Shown here: piece by piece, positions 53,494 through 61,790 of the stretch | Layout: each line of letters starts with the position of its first letter | Position numbering within the stretch: the stretch's first letter is position 1 | Assembly: GCF_030548175.1 (NCBI RefSeq) | Contig: NZ_JAUORX010000004.1 | Coordinates: 1 to 64,000, forward strand | Reading direction: 5' to 3' | DNA: 64,000 bases | DNA from: Cognatishimia sp. 1_MG-2023 | Lineage (GTDB): Bacteria > Pseudomonadota > Alphaproteobacteria > Rhodobacterales > Rhodobacteraceae | Notes under the pieces: model-generated | What the model saw: only the letters and a program-made list of their open reading frames with translations | What the model was told of the DNA's origin: nothing | Databases searched by the model: none | Program-made: the position numbers and the translations under genes

Positions 53494-53528
53494 AAAGCAG
53501 GCGCTTCGGATTACCGAGGCGCCTTTTT
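53494..53528. terminator. Terminator between frmA and the TetR gene
   Basis: ggcgcttcgg (53500-53509) with ccgaggcgcc (53514-53523), 4-nt loop, T-run; ends on the stop of the convergent TetR gene. Confidence 0.82.
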
Positions 53529-54145
53529 CATGCGCCGTAGCGGGCCATAAAGGTATCAACCGCGGCTATTGCGACTTCGTGGATTTCTTCCTCGGAGAAT
53601 TCTGTTTGCACCCCAAAGTTCGCACGAATGAACAGGCGGGTTTTGCAAAGTTCTGAGAATTGCCAAGCGGCCATTTCGACGTCGTCGATTTTTAACTCGC
53701 CACACTCGACCGATTTCTGCAGATGATGGCAGATTTGGTGATGTCCGTTCAGAGGGCCACTTTCATAGTAGGCAATGCTGAGCTCTGGAAAGCGATCCCG
53801 CTCTGCCAAGCAAATTCGAAAGATCCGCTGGGCAAAGTTAGACACTAAGAACTTGGCAGCACCGCAGGCGGCCATCAAAAGTTGCTCGCGCACGGGGGCC
53901 GCTTCATCCAATTGCCCGACAATTTCCGTGGCCATGCGATCACATTCGCTGGTCACGACCTCTGCAAAGAGTTGCCGTTTGTCAGAGAAGTAGCTGTACA
54001 AGGTTGCCTTAGACACACCCGCCGCTTTTGCGATGTCATCCACGCTCGCGCCTTCGAAGCCATCCCTCAGGAAAATTTCACGGGCGCCTGAAAGAACCTG
54101 TTCGACCTTACGGCCTTTGCGAAGTGTTGGTGCTGGAGCGTTCAT
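53528..54145 (-). CDS. TetR family transcriptional regulator
   Basis: 205 residues; HTH at about 25-55 (GASVDDIAKAAGVSKATLYSYFSDKRQLFAEVV), then an effector domain with a CFYCES-type helix layout. Divergent from mbfA with a 127-bp gap holding an AACT-AATC-AGTT palindrome near its own start and an Irr-type box near mbfA. It probably represses itself; target beyond that is uncertain. Confidence 0.88.
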   Translation of the reverse strand: MNAPAPTLRKGRKVEQVLSGAREIFLRDGFEGASVDDIAKAAGVSKATLYSYFSDKRQLFAEVVTSECDRMATEIVGQLDEAAPVREQLLMAACGAAKFLVSNFAQRIFRICLAERDRFPELSIAYYESGPLNGHHQICHHLQKSVECGELKIDDVEMAAWQFSELCKTRLFIRANFGVQTEFSEEEIHEVAIAAVDTFMARYGA

Positions 54146-54177
54146 AGTGGCCTGTATTTGTATGAGGTTTCGAATAT

Positions 54178-54190
54178 AAACTAATCAGTT
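54178..54190. promoter_or_regulatory. Possible TetR operator
   Basis: AACTAATCAGTT (about 54179-54190), 4-bp arms around AATC, resembles half of a TetR-type palindrome and lies 33 nt upstream of the TetR gene start. Short and untested. Confidence 0.3.
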
Positions 54191-54243
54191 CATTTTTAAC
54201 AAGTCGTCTATGGCGGTTGCCTTGGCGGAACTTCGCTCTTAAA

Positions 54244-54258
54244 TTAGAATTATTCTAA
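54244..54258. promoter_or_regulatory. Irr-type iron control element (ICE-like box)
   Basis: TTAGAA-TTA-TTCTAA is a perfect 6-bp inverted repeat 15 nt before the ATG of mbfA. It agrees with the ICE consensus used by the haem-sensitive Irr regulator of alphaproteobacteria (TTTAGAA-N3-TTCTAAA), lacking only the outermost T/A pair. Irr control of mbfA is known in rhizobia. Confidence 0.7.
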
Positions 54259-54272
54259 GTGTGAGGGGAAAA

Positions 54273-55247
54273 ATGCGATTTTTCACGCAAAGACGGCGTT
54301 TCCGCGATCTGACCGAGCAAGAGATTATTGCGCTGGCCATTTCCAACGAAGAAGACGATGCCAGAATCTATCGTAGCTTTGCGCAAACTGTGCGCGATGA
54401 CTATCCGGCGACGGCCAAGGTCTTTGACGGAATGGCCATCGAAGAAGACGCGCATCGACAGCAATTGATCAACCTGCATGTTGCGCGATTTGGTGAAACA
54501 ATTCCCCTAATCCGACGCGAGCATGTGGCAGGTGCCTATGCACGCCGCCCTGTTTGGCTGATGACAAACTTGGATGTGGCGCGCCTGCGGGCCGAAGCGG
54601 CAGAAATGGAACGCACGGCAGAAACATTTTACCGCAAAGCCGCAGAGCACAGCACCGATGCGGCAACGCGTAAGCTGCTTGGGGATTTGGCGGCGGCTGA
54701 GGCCGATCATCAGGACACGGCGCATCAGCTTGAAAACGCGCATTTGGATGCGGATTCCCGTGATGTAGAGTCTGAAACAGCCAAGCGGCAGTTTCTTTTG
54801 ACATGGGTTCAACCGGGCTTGGCGGGCTTAATGGATGGGTCTGTTTCCACACTTGCGCCGATCTTTGCGACGGCCTTTGCCACACAAGACACGTGGACCA
54901 CATTCTTGGTGGGCTTGGCGGCCTCGGTCGGAGCTGGGATTTCCATGGGCTTTACCGAAGCGGCCAGTGACGATGGCCAATTGTCTGGGCGTGGCTCGCC
55001 GATAAAACGCGGCTTTGCCTCTGGTGTGATGACAACGGTTGGCGGGTTGGGGCACGCCCTGCCCTATCTGATCACAGACTTTTGGACCGCGACTGTGATT
55101 GCGATCATTGTCGTCTTTATCGAGCTGTGGGCCATTGCGTGGATTCAGAACAAGTTTATGGAAACCCCATTCTTCCGCGCGGCCTTTCAGGTGGTACTGG
55201 GCGGGGCATTGGTGTTTGCGGCTGGTGTCCTAATTGGTAACGGATAG
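54273..55247 (+). CDS. mbfA: Membrane-bound ferritin-like protein MbfA
   Basis: 324 residues from the ATG at 54273. N-terminal ferritin/rubrerythrin-like domain (about 1-165) with repeated EExxH/ExxH pairs (SNEEDDARIYRSF, AIEEDAHRQQL, EAAEMERTAETFY, AEADHQDTAHQLE), then a VIT1/CCC1-type membrane domain (about 170-324) with GLAGLMDGSVSTLAP and EAASDDGQLSGRG. MbfA exports iron or holds it at the inner membrane and protects against peroxide stress. An Irr-type box lies just upstream. Confidence 0.93.
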   Translation: MRFFTQRRRFRDLTEQEIIALAISNEEDDARIYRSFAQTVRDDYPATAKVFDGMAIEEDAHRQQLINLHVARFGETIPLIRREHVAGAYARRPVWLMTNLDVARLRAEAAEMERTAETFYRKAAEHSTDAATRKLLGDLAAAEADHQDTAHQLENAHLDADSRDVESETAKRQFLLTWVQPGLAGLMDGSVSTLAPIFATAFATQDTWTTFLVGLAASVGAGISMGFTEAASDDGQLSGRGSPIKRGFASGVMTTVGGLGHALPYLITDFWTATVIAIIVVFIELWAIAWIQNKFMETPFFRAAFQVVLGGALVFAAGVLIGNG

Positions 55248-55248
55248 C

Positions 55249-55270
55249 GCCCCGGCTTGGCCGGGACGCT
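55249..55270. terminator. GC hairpin between mbfA and the MBL hydrolase gene
   Basis: cccggc-ttg-gccggg with outer gcg/cgc, between convergent genes; no T-run, so termination is only possible. Confidence 0.4.
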
Positions 55271-55276
55271 GAGGCG

Positions 55277-56251
55277 TTACAGCATATAGTCATGCGCGGC
55301 GGGGGCGAAGTGATAGCCTGACGCCGTGCGATCTACGTAACCGAAGCCGGGGAAATCCAGATGGCTGCCGGTGACAAGCAGGCCGTCTTTGGCCGCCATA
55401 TCCAGCATTTTAGCGCGCGTTGCTTTGGTGACAGCTGGGTCCATGTCAAAGGCGATGGTCCAATCCGGTTGATCAAATTGCAACTTGGTCAAGTGGATCA
55501 AATCCCCCCAGATCAGCAGATCTTGGCCCTGCGAGTTAAAACGGAACCCAACGTGCCCCGGCGTGTGCCCGGGTAGCGCGACCGCTTGGACGCCGGGGAT
55601 AACCTCGGCATCTGTCCCAAAAGTTTTAATGCGGTCATTGTACGGGGCGATCATACCGCGTGCGATTTGCACGAAGGGTTGCATTTGGTCGGGCATCGCG
55701 TCTGCCACTGAGCCGTGCCAAAAATCATACTCCACGGCGCTGACGTGGATTTCAGCATTTGGGAAGCGACGAGTTGTGCCTTGGCTGAGGCCACCCAAAT
55801 GATCGGGGTGCATGTGGGTCAACAAGACCACATCAATGTCCGCTGCATCGATTCCGGCCTGAGTTAGAGCCTGATGATAGCCCGCGACGCGTGGCGCAAA
55901 GCCATCGACCGTGCCGCAATCCACGGCGATTTTCTGTGTGCCTGTATCAATGATGTAACCCAAAATCGGGATCGCCATTGGGTCTGCAAAATTCGGCAAA
56001 TGTTGGCGTGCCAACGCGGTGTCAGCCGCGGCTTGATCAAATCCTGCGATGAAATCCGCGCCAATGTCGATTGTGCCATCTAGTAAAGTGGTCACGGTAA
56101 ACGCGCCCAAGCGACGTTGCGAATAGGCTGGGACAGTGGCCGCGACTGGCGTTGTGGATTGCGCCCCGACCAATTGCGGAACGGCGAGAAAGGGGGTGGC
56201 CAAAGCAACGGTGCCACCAAGGTTGAGAAAGTCTCTGCGGTTCAAGCTCAT
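55277..56251 (-). CDS. MBL-fold hydrolase with twin-arginine signal
   Basis: 324 residues. N-terminal Tat-like signal (NRRDFLNLGGTVALATPFLAV) then a metallo-beta-lactamase fold with HMHPDHLGG, the metal-binding His after ALPGHTPGHVGF, the Asp in LIWGDLIHL and SHLDFPGFG near the end. Resembles the quorum-lactone/ SdsA-like periplasmic hydrolase group, but substrate is not clear. Divergent from a LysR gene with a perfect T-N11-A palindrome between them. Confidence 0.88.
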   Translation of the reverse strand: MSLNRRDFLNLGGTVALATPFLAVPQLVGAQSTTPVAATVPAYSQRRLGAFTVTTLLDGTIDIGADFIAGFDQAAADTALARQHLPNFADPMAIPILGYIIDTGTQKIAVDCGTVDGFAPRVAGYHQALTQAGIDAADIDVVLLTHMHPDHLGGLSQGTTRRFPNAEIHVSAVEYDFWHGSVADAMPDQMQPFVQIARGMIAPYNDRIKTFGTDAEVIPGVQAVALPGHTPGHVGFRFNSQGQDLLIWGDLIHLTKLQFDQPDWTIAFDMDPAVTKATRAKMLDMAAKDGLLVTGSHLDFPGFGYVDRTASGYHFAPAAHDYML

Positions 56252-56336
56252 AAGGTTCTCCTATGGAAAGGGTTGGTGTTTTTAATCGACATGCCTCATA
56301 TATTGTGACTAACATGCCCAAAGTAGCGGGCTTGGG

Positions 56337-56353
56337 CTTATAACGGGTATAAG
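56337..56353. promoter_or_regulatory. LysR operator, CTTATA-N5-TATAAG
   Basis: A perfect 6-bp inverted repeat around acggg with an internal T-N11-A, 19 bp ahead of the LysR ATG and between the divergent LysR and MBL hydrolase genes. Confidence 0.65.
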
Positions 56354-56371
56354 CATTTCTTAGAGGTTATT

Positions 56372-57304
56372 ATGGATCACCTTGGCTATTTGGAGAGCTT
56401 TCTTGCAGTTTTGGATCGTGGCTCCCTAAGCGGCGCCGCGCGGGCGCAGGGCATAAGCCAGCCTGCGATCAGCCAGCAAATGTCTGCGCTTGAGGCGGTG
56501 TATGGAACGCCATTGCTGCAACGGTCCACCACGGGCGCGACGGCCACGCGCGCTGGCAGTATCGTGGCGCGACACGCGGCAGAGATGCTCAAAACACATC
56601 GTCAGATGCAGGGCGAAATTGCAGCGCTCGCAGATACGCCGCGCGGTGAATTGCGCGTGACACTTAGCCAGTTCATGGCGACCAATCCGGTAGGCGAGAA
56701 GCTACAGGCGCTGCATGGCGCTTATCCTGACTTAAAACTAATGATCAAAGTCGAAGATCGGTTGGTGGACGTGGTGAAGGAAGGCTACGACCTTGCTCTG
56801 CGCACGGGCGACTTGGGAACGACTGACGGTATCATTCGCAAGATCGCGCGTATGGATACAGTCTTGGTTGCGACGCCTGCCTATTTGGATCAAGCCGGTC
56901 GCCCCAAGCATCACAGTGAAATGGGCCAACACGCCTATATCCAATACGCCGAACACAAGAGTCACGGCTATCTCACCGTTACCAAAAACGGCACCGAAGC
57001 AGAGGCAGAACTTGTTGCCAAAGTGGTGGTCGACACACCCGTTCACTTGACCAATGCCCTAATGAGCGGGCTTGGCTTTGGCCGCATGCCACTGATGTTT
57101 GTGAGTGATCTATTGGCGCAGGGCAAGCTGGAGCTAGTTTTGCCGGACTATGAGGTCGAGCAGAAACCCATCTATTTGATCTACCCACATCGCCATGCTT
57201 TGACCCAAAGTTCGCGCGTGGTCATTCAGGCCATCTACGAGGGGCTGCGGCACTTTGAGGGGGTTCATTTGATCACCCATCAAGATTTGTCACAGGCGGC
57301 CTAA
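56372..57304 (+). CDS. LysR family transcriptional regulator (divergent from MBL hydrolase)
   Basis: 310 residues; HTH with LAVLDRGSLSGAARAQGISQPAISQQMSALEAVYGTPLLQRS, then an effector domain (GELRVTLSQFMATNPVGEKL onward). The target is probably the MBL-hydrolase gene and itself. It is followed 41 nt later by an AEC transporter gene on the same strand. Confidence 0.9.
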   Translation: MDHLGYLESFLAVLDRGSLSGAARAQGISQPAISQQMSALEAVYGTPLLQRSTTGATATRAGSIVARHAAEMLKTHRQMQGEIAALADTPRGELRVTLSQFMATNPVGEKLQALHGAYPDLKLMIKVEDRLVDVVKEGYDLALRTGDLGTTDGIIRKIARMDTVLVATPAYLDQAGRPKHHSEMGQHAYIQYAEHKSHGYLTVTKNGTEAEAELVAKVVVDTPVHLTNALMSGLGFGRMPLMFVSDLLAQGKLELVLPDYEVEQKPIYLIYPHRHALTQSSRVVIQAIYEGLRHFEGVHLITHQDLSQAA

Positions 57305-57345
57305 ATTTACGTTGCTGCGTGGCCGTTGCGTGGTAACAACCTCTT

Positions 57346-58281
57346 ATGCTTGCGATATTTCTTAAAACGCTTCCCTTCTTTGCGATCATTGGTTTGGGCT
57401 ATTGGGCCGGACGCACACGTTTCTTTACCCAAGAGGCGACCGCCTATCTGACGAAATTCGTCTTTTTCTTTGCACTTTCGGCCATGCTGTTTCGATTTTC
57501 GGCGAACCTGTCGTTGGGCGAGGTGATCGATTGGCAAGTGATTTTTGCCTATCTTGCAGGCACGCTGTTGGTCTACGCGCTTGCCACCGCCTCGGCCCTT
57601 TGGCGCGGGCAAGGCATGGCGCACGCGGCCGTCGAGGCGCAAAGTGCGTCCATTGGGAACGTGGGCTTTCTGGGCATCCCCATGATGATCCTGCTGTTTG
57701 GCGAGGGTGCGTTGAAGCCTAATATGCTGGTGCTGTGCGTTGATTTGATCGTGTTCTCTTCGCTGATTGTCATTCTGCTGAATGCGGCGCGCGATGGTCG
57801 CATGAGCCTACGTATATTTGGCACGATTGGGATGGGGTTGCTTAAGAACCCGATGATTGTCGCCATTTGTTCGGGCCTGACCTGGTCGGCCCTCAAGTTG
57901 CCAATCCCGGACCCTATGCAATCGTTCCTAACCCTATTGGGCGGCGCCGCCACACCCGGAGCGTTGTTTGCAATTGGGGCCTCTTTGGCTAGCAAATCCG
58001 CGGAGCGCCTTTCGGTGGCAAGCTGGATCAGTTTTTGCAAATTGGTGGTACATCCTGCAGCAGTCGCGGTGTTTGCGCTGTATGTCTTTGACGTCTCGGG
58101 CTTTGACGCGGCGGTGATCATCGTTGCCTCGGCGCTGCCAGTTGCCGGGAATGTTTTCATGCTGGCCCAGCACTACGGCGTTGCCCCCCAACGCGTTTCT
58201 GCGGCGATATTGGTGTCTACTGCGGTTTCAATTGTCACGGTTTCTTTGGTCGCCAGTTGGGTTTCCGTGCTGATCAATTAA
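57346..58281 (+). CDS. AEC family auxin efflux-like transporter
   Basis: 311 residues, ten membrane segments. AEC family marks include FAIIGLGYWAGRTRFFTQEATAYLTKFVFFFALSAMLFRF and GNVGFLGIPMMILLFGEGA, plus CSGLTWSALKLPIP. Substrate unknown; bacterial AECs move malate, malonate or other small acids. Starts 41 nt after the LysR gene. Confidence 0.88.
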   Translation: MLAIFLKTLPFFAIIGLGYWAGRTRFFTQEATAYLTKFVFFFALSAMLFRFSANLSLGEVIDWQVIFAYLAGTLLVYALATASALWRGQGMAHAAVEAQSASIGNVGFLGIPMMILLFGEGALKPNMLVLCVDLIVFSSLIVILLNAARDGRMSLRIFGTIGMGLLKNPMIVAICSGLTWSALKLPIPDPMQSFLTLLGGAATPGALFAIGASLASKSAERLSVASWISFCKLVVHPAAVAVFALYVFDVSGFDAAVIIVASALPVAGNVFMLAQHYGVAPQRVSAAILVSTAVSIVTVSLVASWVSVLIN

Positions 58282-58387
58282 GCCTGTCTCAACGCATTTC
58301 GTGGAAAATCAGGCGTAAGCGTCGTGCCGCGCCTTGCCGCGGCCTACATGTTTGCGCTAGCCATGCGACAAGCAACAGAGGTGCGTT

Positions 58388-59221
58388 ATGGAAAAGATTT
58401 CCGAAAACATTTGTTTCGGCGGAACACAGGGCGTTTACAAACACACGTCAACCAGCTGCAACTGCGACATGACCTTTGGTCTGTTCCTACCAGCAGAGGC
58501 AAAAGATGGTCCCGTACCAGTGCTGTGGTATCTGTCGGGCCTGACCTGCACCCATGAAAACGCAATGACCAAAGCAGGCGCTCAAGCTTGGGCTGCTGAA
58601 CAAGGCATCGCACTGGTCTTTCCAGACACCAGCCCACGCGGCGACGATGTCGCGGATGACGAGGCATATGATCTTGGCAAAGGCGCTGGTTTCTATCTGA
58701 ACGCGACAGAGGCCCCGTGGTCCACGCATTTTCGGATGTGGGATTATATCGCATCTGAATTGCCAGAGCTGCTAGGCCAGAACTTTCCACTAGATATGGA
58801 TCGTCAGGCAATCACGGGCCACTCCATGGGTGGCCATGGCGCGCTGACCTTGGCGATGTCTTTGCCGGGTCGTTTCAAATCTGTGTCGGCTTTTGCGCCC
58901 ATCTGTAACCCGATTGCCAGCGATTGGGGCATCAAGCAACTCAGCGCCTATTTGGGCAATGATCGTGCTGCATGGGCCGCGCATGACGCGACGGTTTTGA
59001 TGGGTGACAAAGGATTTGATGGCCCGGTGTTGGTTGATGTGGGCACCGATGATCAGTTCATTGAGCTCTTGCGTCCCGAAGCGCTGGCAGCCGCCATCGC
59101 GGACAAGCGCCAAGAGGCGACCATTCGCCTGCAAAAGGGCTACGACCACAGCTACTTTTTCGTAAGCACTTTCATGGAAGATCACATCACCTTCCACGCC
59201 GAAGCCTTATACGCGGATTAA
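58388..59221 (+). CDS. fghA: S-formylglutathione hydrolase
   Basis: Esterase D family, hydrolysing S-formylglutathione to formate and glutathione. 277 residues with TSTSCNCDMTFGLFLP, the LSGLTCTHENAMTKAGAQ region, nucleophile Ser146 in GHSMGGHGAL, a DVGTDDQF Asp, and His in YDHSYFF. Second step after frmA (52330); the two are separated by about 5 kb rather than adjacent. sthA starts 3 nt after its stop. Confidence 0.96.
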   Translation: MEKISENICFGGTQGVYKHTSTSCNCDMTFGLFLPAEAKDGPVPVLWYLSGLTCTHENAMTKAGAQAWAAEQGIALVFPDTSPRGDDVADDEAYDLGKGAGFYLNATEAPWSTHFRMWDYIASELPELLGQNFPLDMDRQAITGHSMGGHGALTLAMSLPGRFKSVSAFAPICNPIASDWGIKQLSAYLGNDRAAWAAHDATVLMGDKGFDGPVLVDVGTDDQFIELLRPEALAAAIADKRQEATIRLQKGYDHSYFFVSTFMEDHITFHAEALYAD

Positions 59222-59224
59222 ATT

Positions 59225-60697
59225 ATGTCAGATTATGATCTTATTGTTATTGGTTCCGGCCCAGCAGGTCGAGCCGCCGCCATTCAAGCGGGCAAACTGA
59301 AACGCAAAGTGCTGGTGATTGATCGCAAGGACCGCTTTGGCGGCGTATCCGTGCATACCGGCACGATCCCATCAAAGACATTGCGTGAGACGGTGTTGAA
59401 TCTGTCGGGTTATCGCGAGCGCAGCTTTTATGGCCGCAGCTATCGGGTAAAAGACGAGATCAAAGCTGACGACCTAAAGGCGCGTCTGCACATGACCTTG
59501 GATTACGAAGTCGACGTGCTGGAGCACCAGTTTAACCGCAACCACGTAGACACGCTGAATGGCGTGGCCAAATTCCTTGGCCCGAAAGAGATCGAGGTCG
59601 CGACAGAAGGTGGGGAAACCACCGTTTTAACCGGCGACAACTTCCTAATCTCGACCGGCACAAAAACCTACCGCCCAGACAATGTGCCGTTCAACGGTGT
59701 GAACGTTCTGGACAGTGATGAGTTTCTGGAAATGGCGCGCATCCCGCGGTCTTTGGTCGTTGTGGGCGCAGGCGTCATCGGTGTGGAATACGCAACGATG
59801 TTCTCGGCACTTGATGTCAAAGTGACGTTGATCGAGCCACGCGACAGCTTCTTGGACTTCATTGATTCGACCCTAATACAGGACTTTACGCACCAAATTC
59901 GCGAAAACGGTGTGGATTTGCGTCTTGGGTCTGCGATCGAAAAGATCGAAGAAAACGGCGACATGGTAGAGGTCTCGTTGGAAAATGGGCGCCATGTGCG
60001 GGCAGAGATGCTGTTGTTTGCAGCCGGTCGCATGGGTGCGACAGAGCGGTTGAATTTGGATGCTGTGGGTTTGGAAACAGATCACCGTGGTCGTATCACC
60101 GTAGATCGCAAAAACTATCAAACCGCCGTGCCGCATATCTATGCAGCGGGCGATGTGATTGGCCACCCAAGCCTTGCGTCAACATCCATGCAGCAGGGCC
60201 GTGTCGCGGCCTGTCATGCGCTGGAAACGCCGACCTTGCCGGAAAGCCCGTGGTTCCCATACGGCATTTATTCGGTGCCCGAAATTTCCACCTGCGGCAT
60301 GTCCGAAGAAGAGCTGCAAGAACGTGGCATCGCTTATGAAGTCGGCGTGGCGCGGTTCCGCGAAACCTCGCGCGGGCACATCATGGGCTTGGAACATGGC
60401 ATGCTGAAAATGCTGCTGTCGCTAAAAACCCGCCGCCTGCTGGGTGTGCAAATCGTCGGCGAAGGCGCGACAGAGCTGATCCACATTGCCCAAGCTGTTT
60501 TGAACCTAAAGGGCACCGTGGATTACTTTGTTGAGAACACGTTCAACTACCCGACCTTGGCCGAAGCATATCGCATTGCGGGCCTAGATGCGTTTAACCG
60601 CATGCCGATCCCCGAAGAGTTCAAAGCCAAACGCCAAGAGCGTGAAGCCGAGAAAAAGGCAACGCGGGCCAAGATGAAAGCCGAGGCAAAGAAGTGA
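59225..60697 (+). CDS. sthA: Soluble pyridine nucleotide transhydrogenase
   Basis: FAD enzyme balancing NADPH and NADH. 490 residues of the disulfide-reductase fold: FAD loop GSGPAG (10-15), NAD(P) loop VVGAGVIGVEYATMFSAL, and C-terminal GVQIVGEGATELIH. The two redox Cys of the family are replaced (VSVHTGTIPSK, Ser42 and Thr47 at their positions), the mark of SthA rather than lipoamide dehydrogenase. Ends with a Lys/Arg/Ala-rich tail. Confidence 0.95.
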   Translation: MSDYDLIVIGSGPAGRAAAIQAGKLKRKVLVIDRKDRFGGVSVHTGTIPSKTLRETVLNLSGYRERSFYGRSYRVKDEIKADDLKARLHMTLDYEVDVLEHQFNRNHVDTLNGVAKFLGPKEIEVATEGGETTVLTGDNFLISTGTKTYRPDNVPFNGVNVLDSDEFLEMARIPRSLVVVGAGVIGVEYATMFSALDVKVTLIEPRDSFLDFIDSTLIQDFTHQIRENGVDLRLGSAIEKIEENGDMVEVSLENGRHVRAEMLLFAAGRMGATERLNLDAVGLETDHRGRITVDRKNYQTAVPHIYAAGDVIGHPSLASTSMQQGRVAACHALETPTLPESPWFPYGIYSVPEISTCGMSEEELQERGIAYEVGVARFRETSRGHIMGLEHGMLKMLLSLKTRRLLGVQIVGEGATELIHIAQAVLNLKGTVDYFVENTFNYPTLAEAYRIAGLDAFNRMPIPEEFKAKRQEREAEKKATRAKMKAEAKK

Positions 60698-61158
60698 CAG
60701 ACATCTACGTCGACGCCGATGCTTGCCCCGTAAAGGCCGAAGTGGAACGGGTTGCGACCCGCCACAAGCTAAAGGTCTATGTGGTCAGCAACGGCGGCTT
60801 GCGCCCTTCGGTGAATCCGCTGATTGAAAACGTCATCGTACCTGATGGGCCAGACGTGGCCGACATGTGGATCGCCGAGCGCGCGGGCGTTGGGGACGTG
60901 GTGATCACGGGTGACATTCCCTTGGCCGCGAAATGCGTCGAGGCGGGTGCCAAGGTGCTAAAACACAACGGCGAGGCTTTGAACGAACGCAATGTTGGCC
61001 AAGCTTTGGCTGTGAGGGATTTGATGACCGATCTACGCTCGGCTGATCCCTTCCGCCAAGGCGGCGGCAAGGCATTTTCCAAAGCCGACCGCAGCCGATT
61101 TCTGGATGCATTAGAACGCGACATTCGCGCGGCAAAAGCCGCAAAACCGCTAAGTTAG
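60694..61158 (+). CDS. YaiI/YqxD family (DUF188) protein
   Basis: 154 residues starting MTDIYVDADACPVKAEVERVATRHKLKVYVV, the YaiI/YqxD signature; TGDIPLAAKCVEAGAKVLKHNGE is also conserved. GTG start overlaps the sthA stop by 4 nt. PIN-like fold suggests a nuclease-type role but none is proven. Confidence 0.93.
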   Translation: MTDIYVDADACPVKAEVERVATRHKLKVYVVSNGGLRPSVNPLIENVIVPDGPDVADMWIAERAGVGDVVITGDIPLAAKCVEAGAKVLKHNGEALNERNVGQALAVRDLMTDLRSADPFRQGGGKAFSKADRSRFLDALERDIRAAKAAKPLS

Positions 61159-61169
61159 GGTCTATTTCC

Positions 61170-61790
61170 ATGCCAATCGAAGCAGTCATTTTTGACGTCG
61201 GAAACGTGTTGATCGAATGGAACCCAGAGCGGTTCTACGACAAAGCCATCGGTATTGAACGCCGCAAACAGATGTTTGCGGAACTGGACATGCACGACAT
61301 GAACAACGACATCGACCTAGGTGCGCCATTTAAACAGCGCATCTATGACTTTGCCGAAGAGCACCCCAAATGGGGCGACGAAATCCGCATGTGGCACGAC
61401 AATTGGTTCGACATGGCCAGCCCAGCGATTGATCATTCATGGCGCTTGTTGCGGGCGTTGCGGGCCAAGGGCATTCAGGTCTTCGCGCTGTCTAATTTCG
61501 GCGTTGATAACTGGCCGCCAGCTGTCGAAGTATATCCAGTGCTGGGCGAGTTTGACCGCGAGTTTGTCTCTGGCCGGATGCAAATGGTGAAGCCGTTTAA
61601 TCGTATCTATGAGAAAGTCGAAGAAGACACAGGCATCGAACCTGATCGCCTGATCTTTACTGATGACCGCGAGGACAACATAGCCGCTGCCAAAGCACGC
61701 GGATGGAAGACGCATCTGTTCACAGACCCACAAGGCTGGGCAGATCGTTTGGTCACCGAAGGATTGCTAACCGAAGCAGAGGCCGCTTAG
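61170..61790 (+). CDS. HAD-IA family hydrolase
   Basis: 206 residues. Nucleophile Asp in VIFDVGNVLIEWNP, motif II ALSNF, Lys in MQMVKPFN, and motif IV FTDDREDN; the cap is small and helical. Resembles YihX-type sugar phosphatases. Substrate unknown. Stop overlaps the convergent MFS gene by 4 nt. Confidence 0.9.
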   Translation: MPIEAVIFDVGNVLIEWNPERFYDKAIGIERRKQMFAELDMHDMNNDIDLGAPFKQRIYDFAEEHPKWGDEIRMWHDNWFDMASPAIDHSWRLLRALRAKGIQVFALSNFGVDNWPPAVEVYPVLGEFDREFVSGRMQMVKPFNRIYEKVEEDTGIEPDRLIFTDDREDNIAAAKARGWKTHLFTDPQGWADRLVTEGLLTEAEAA

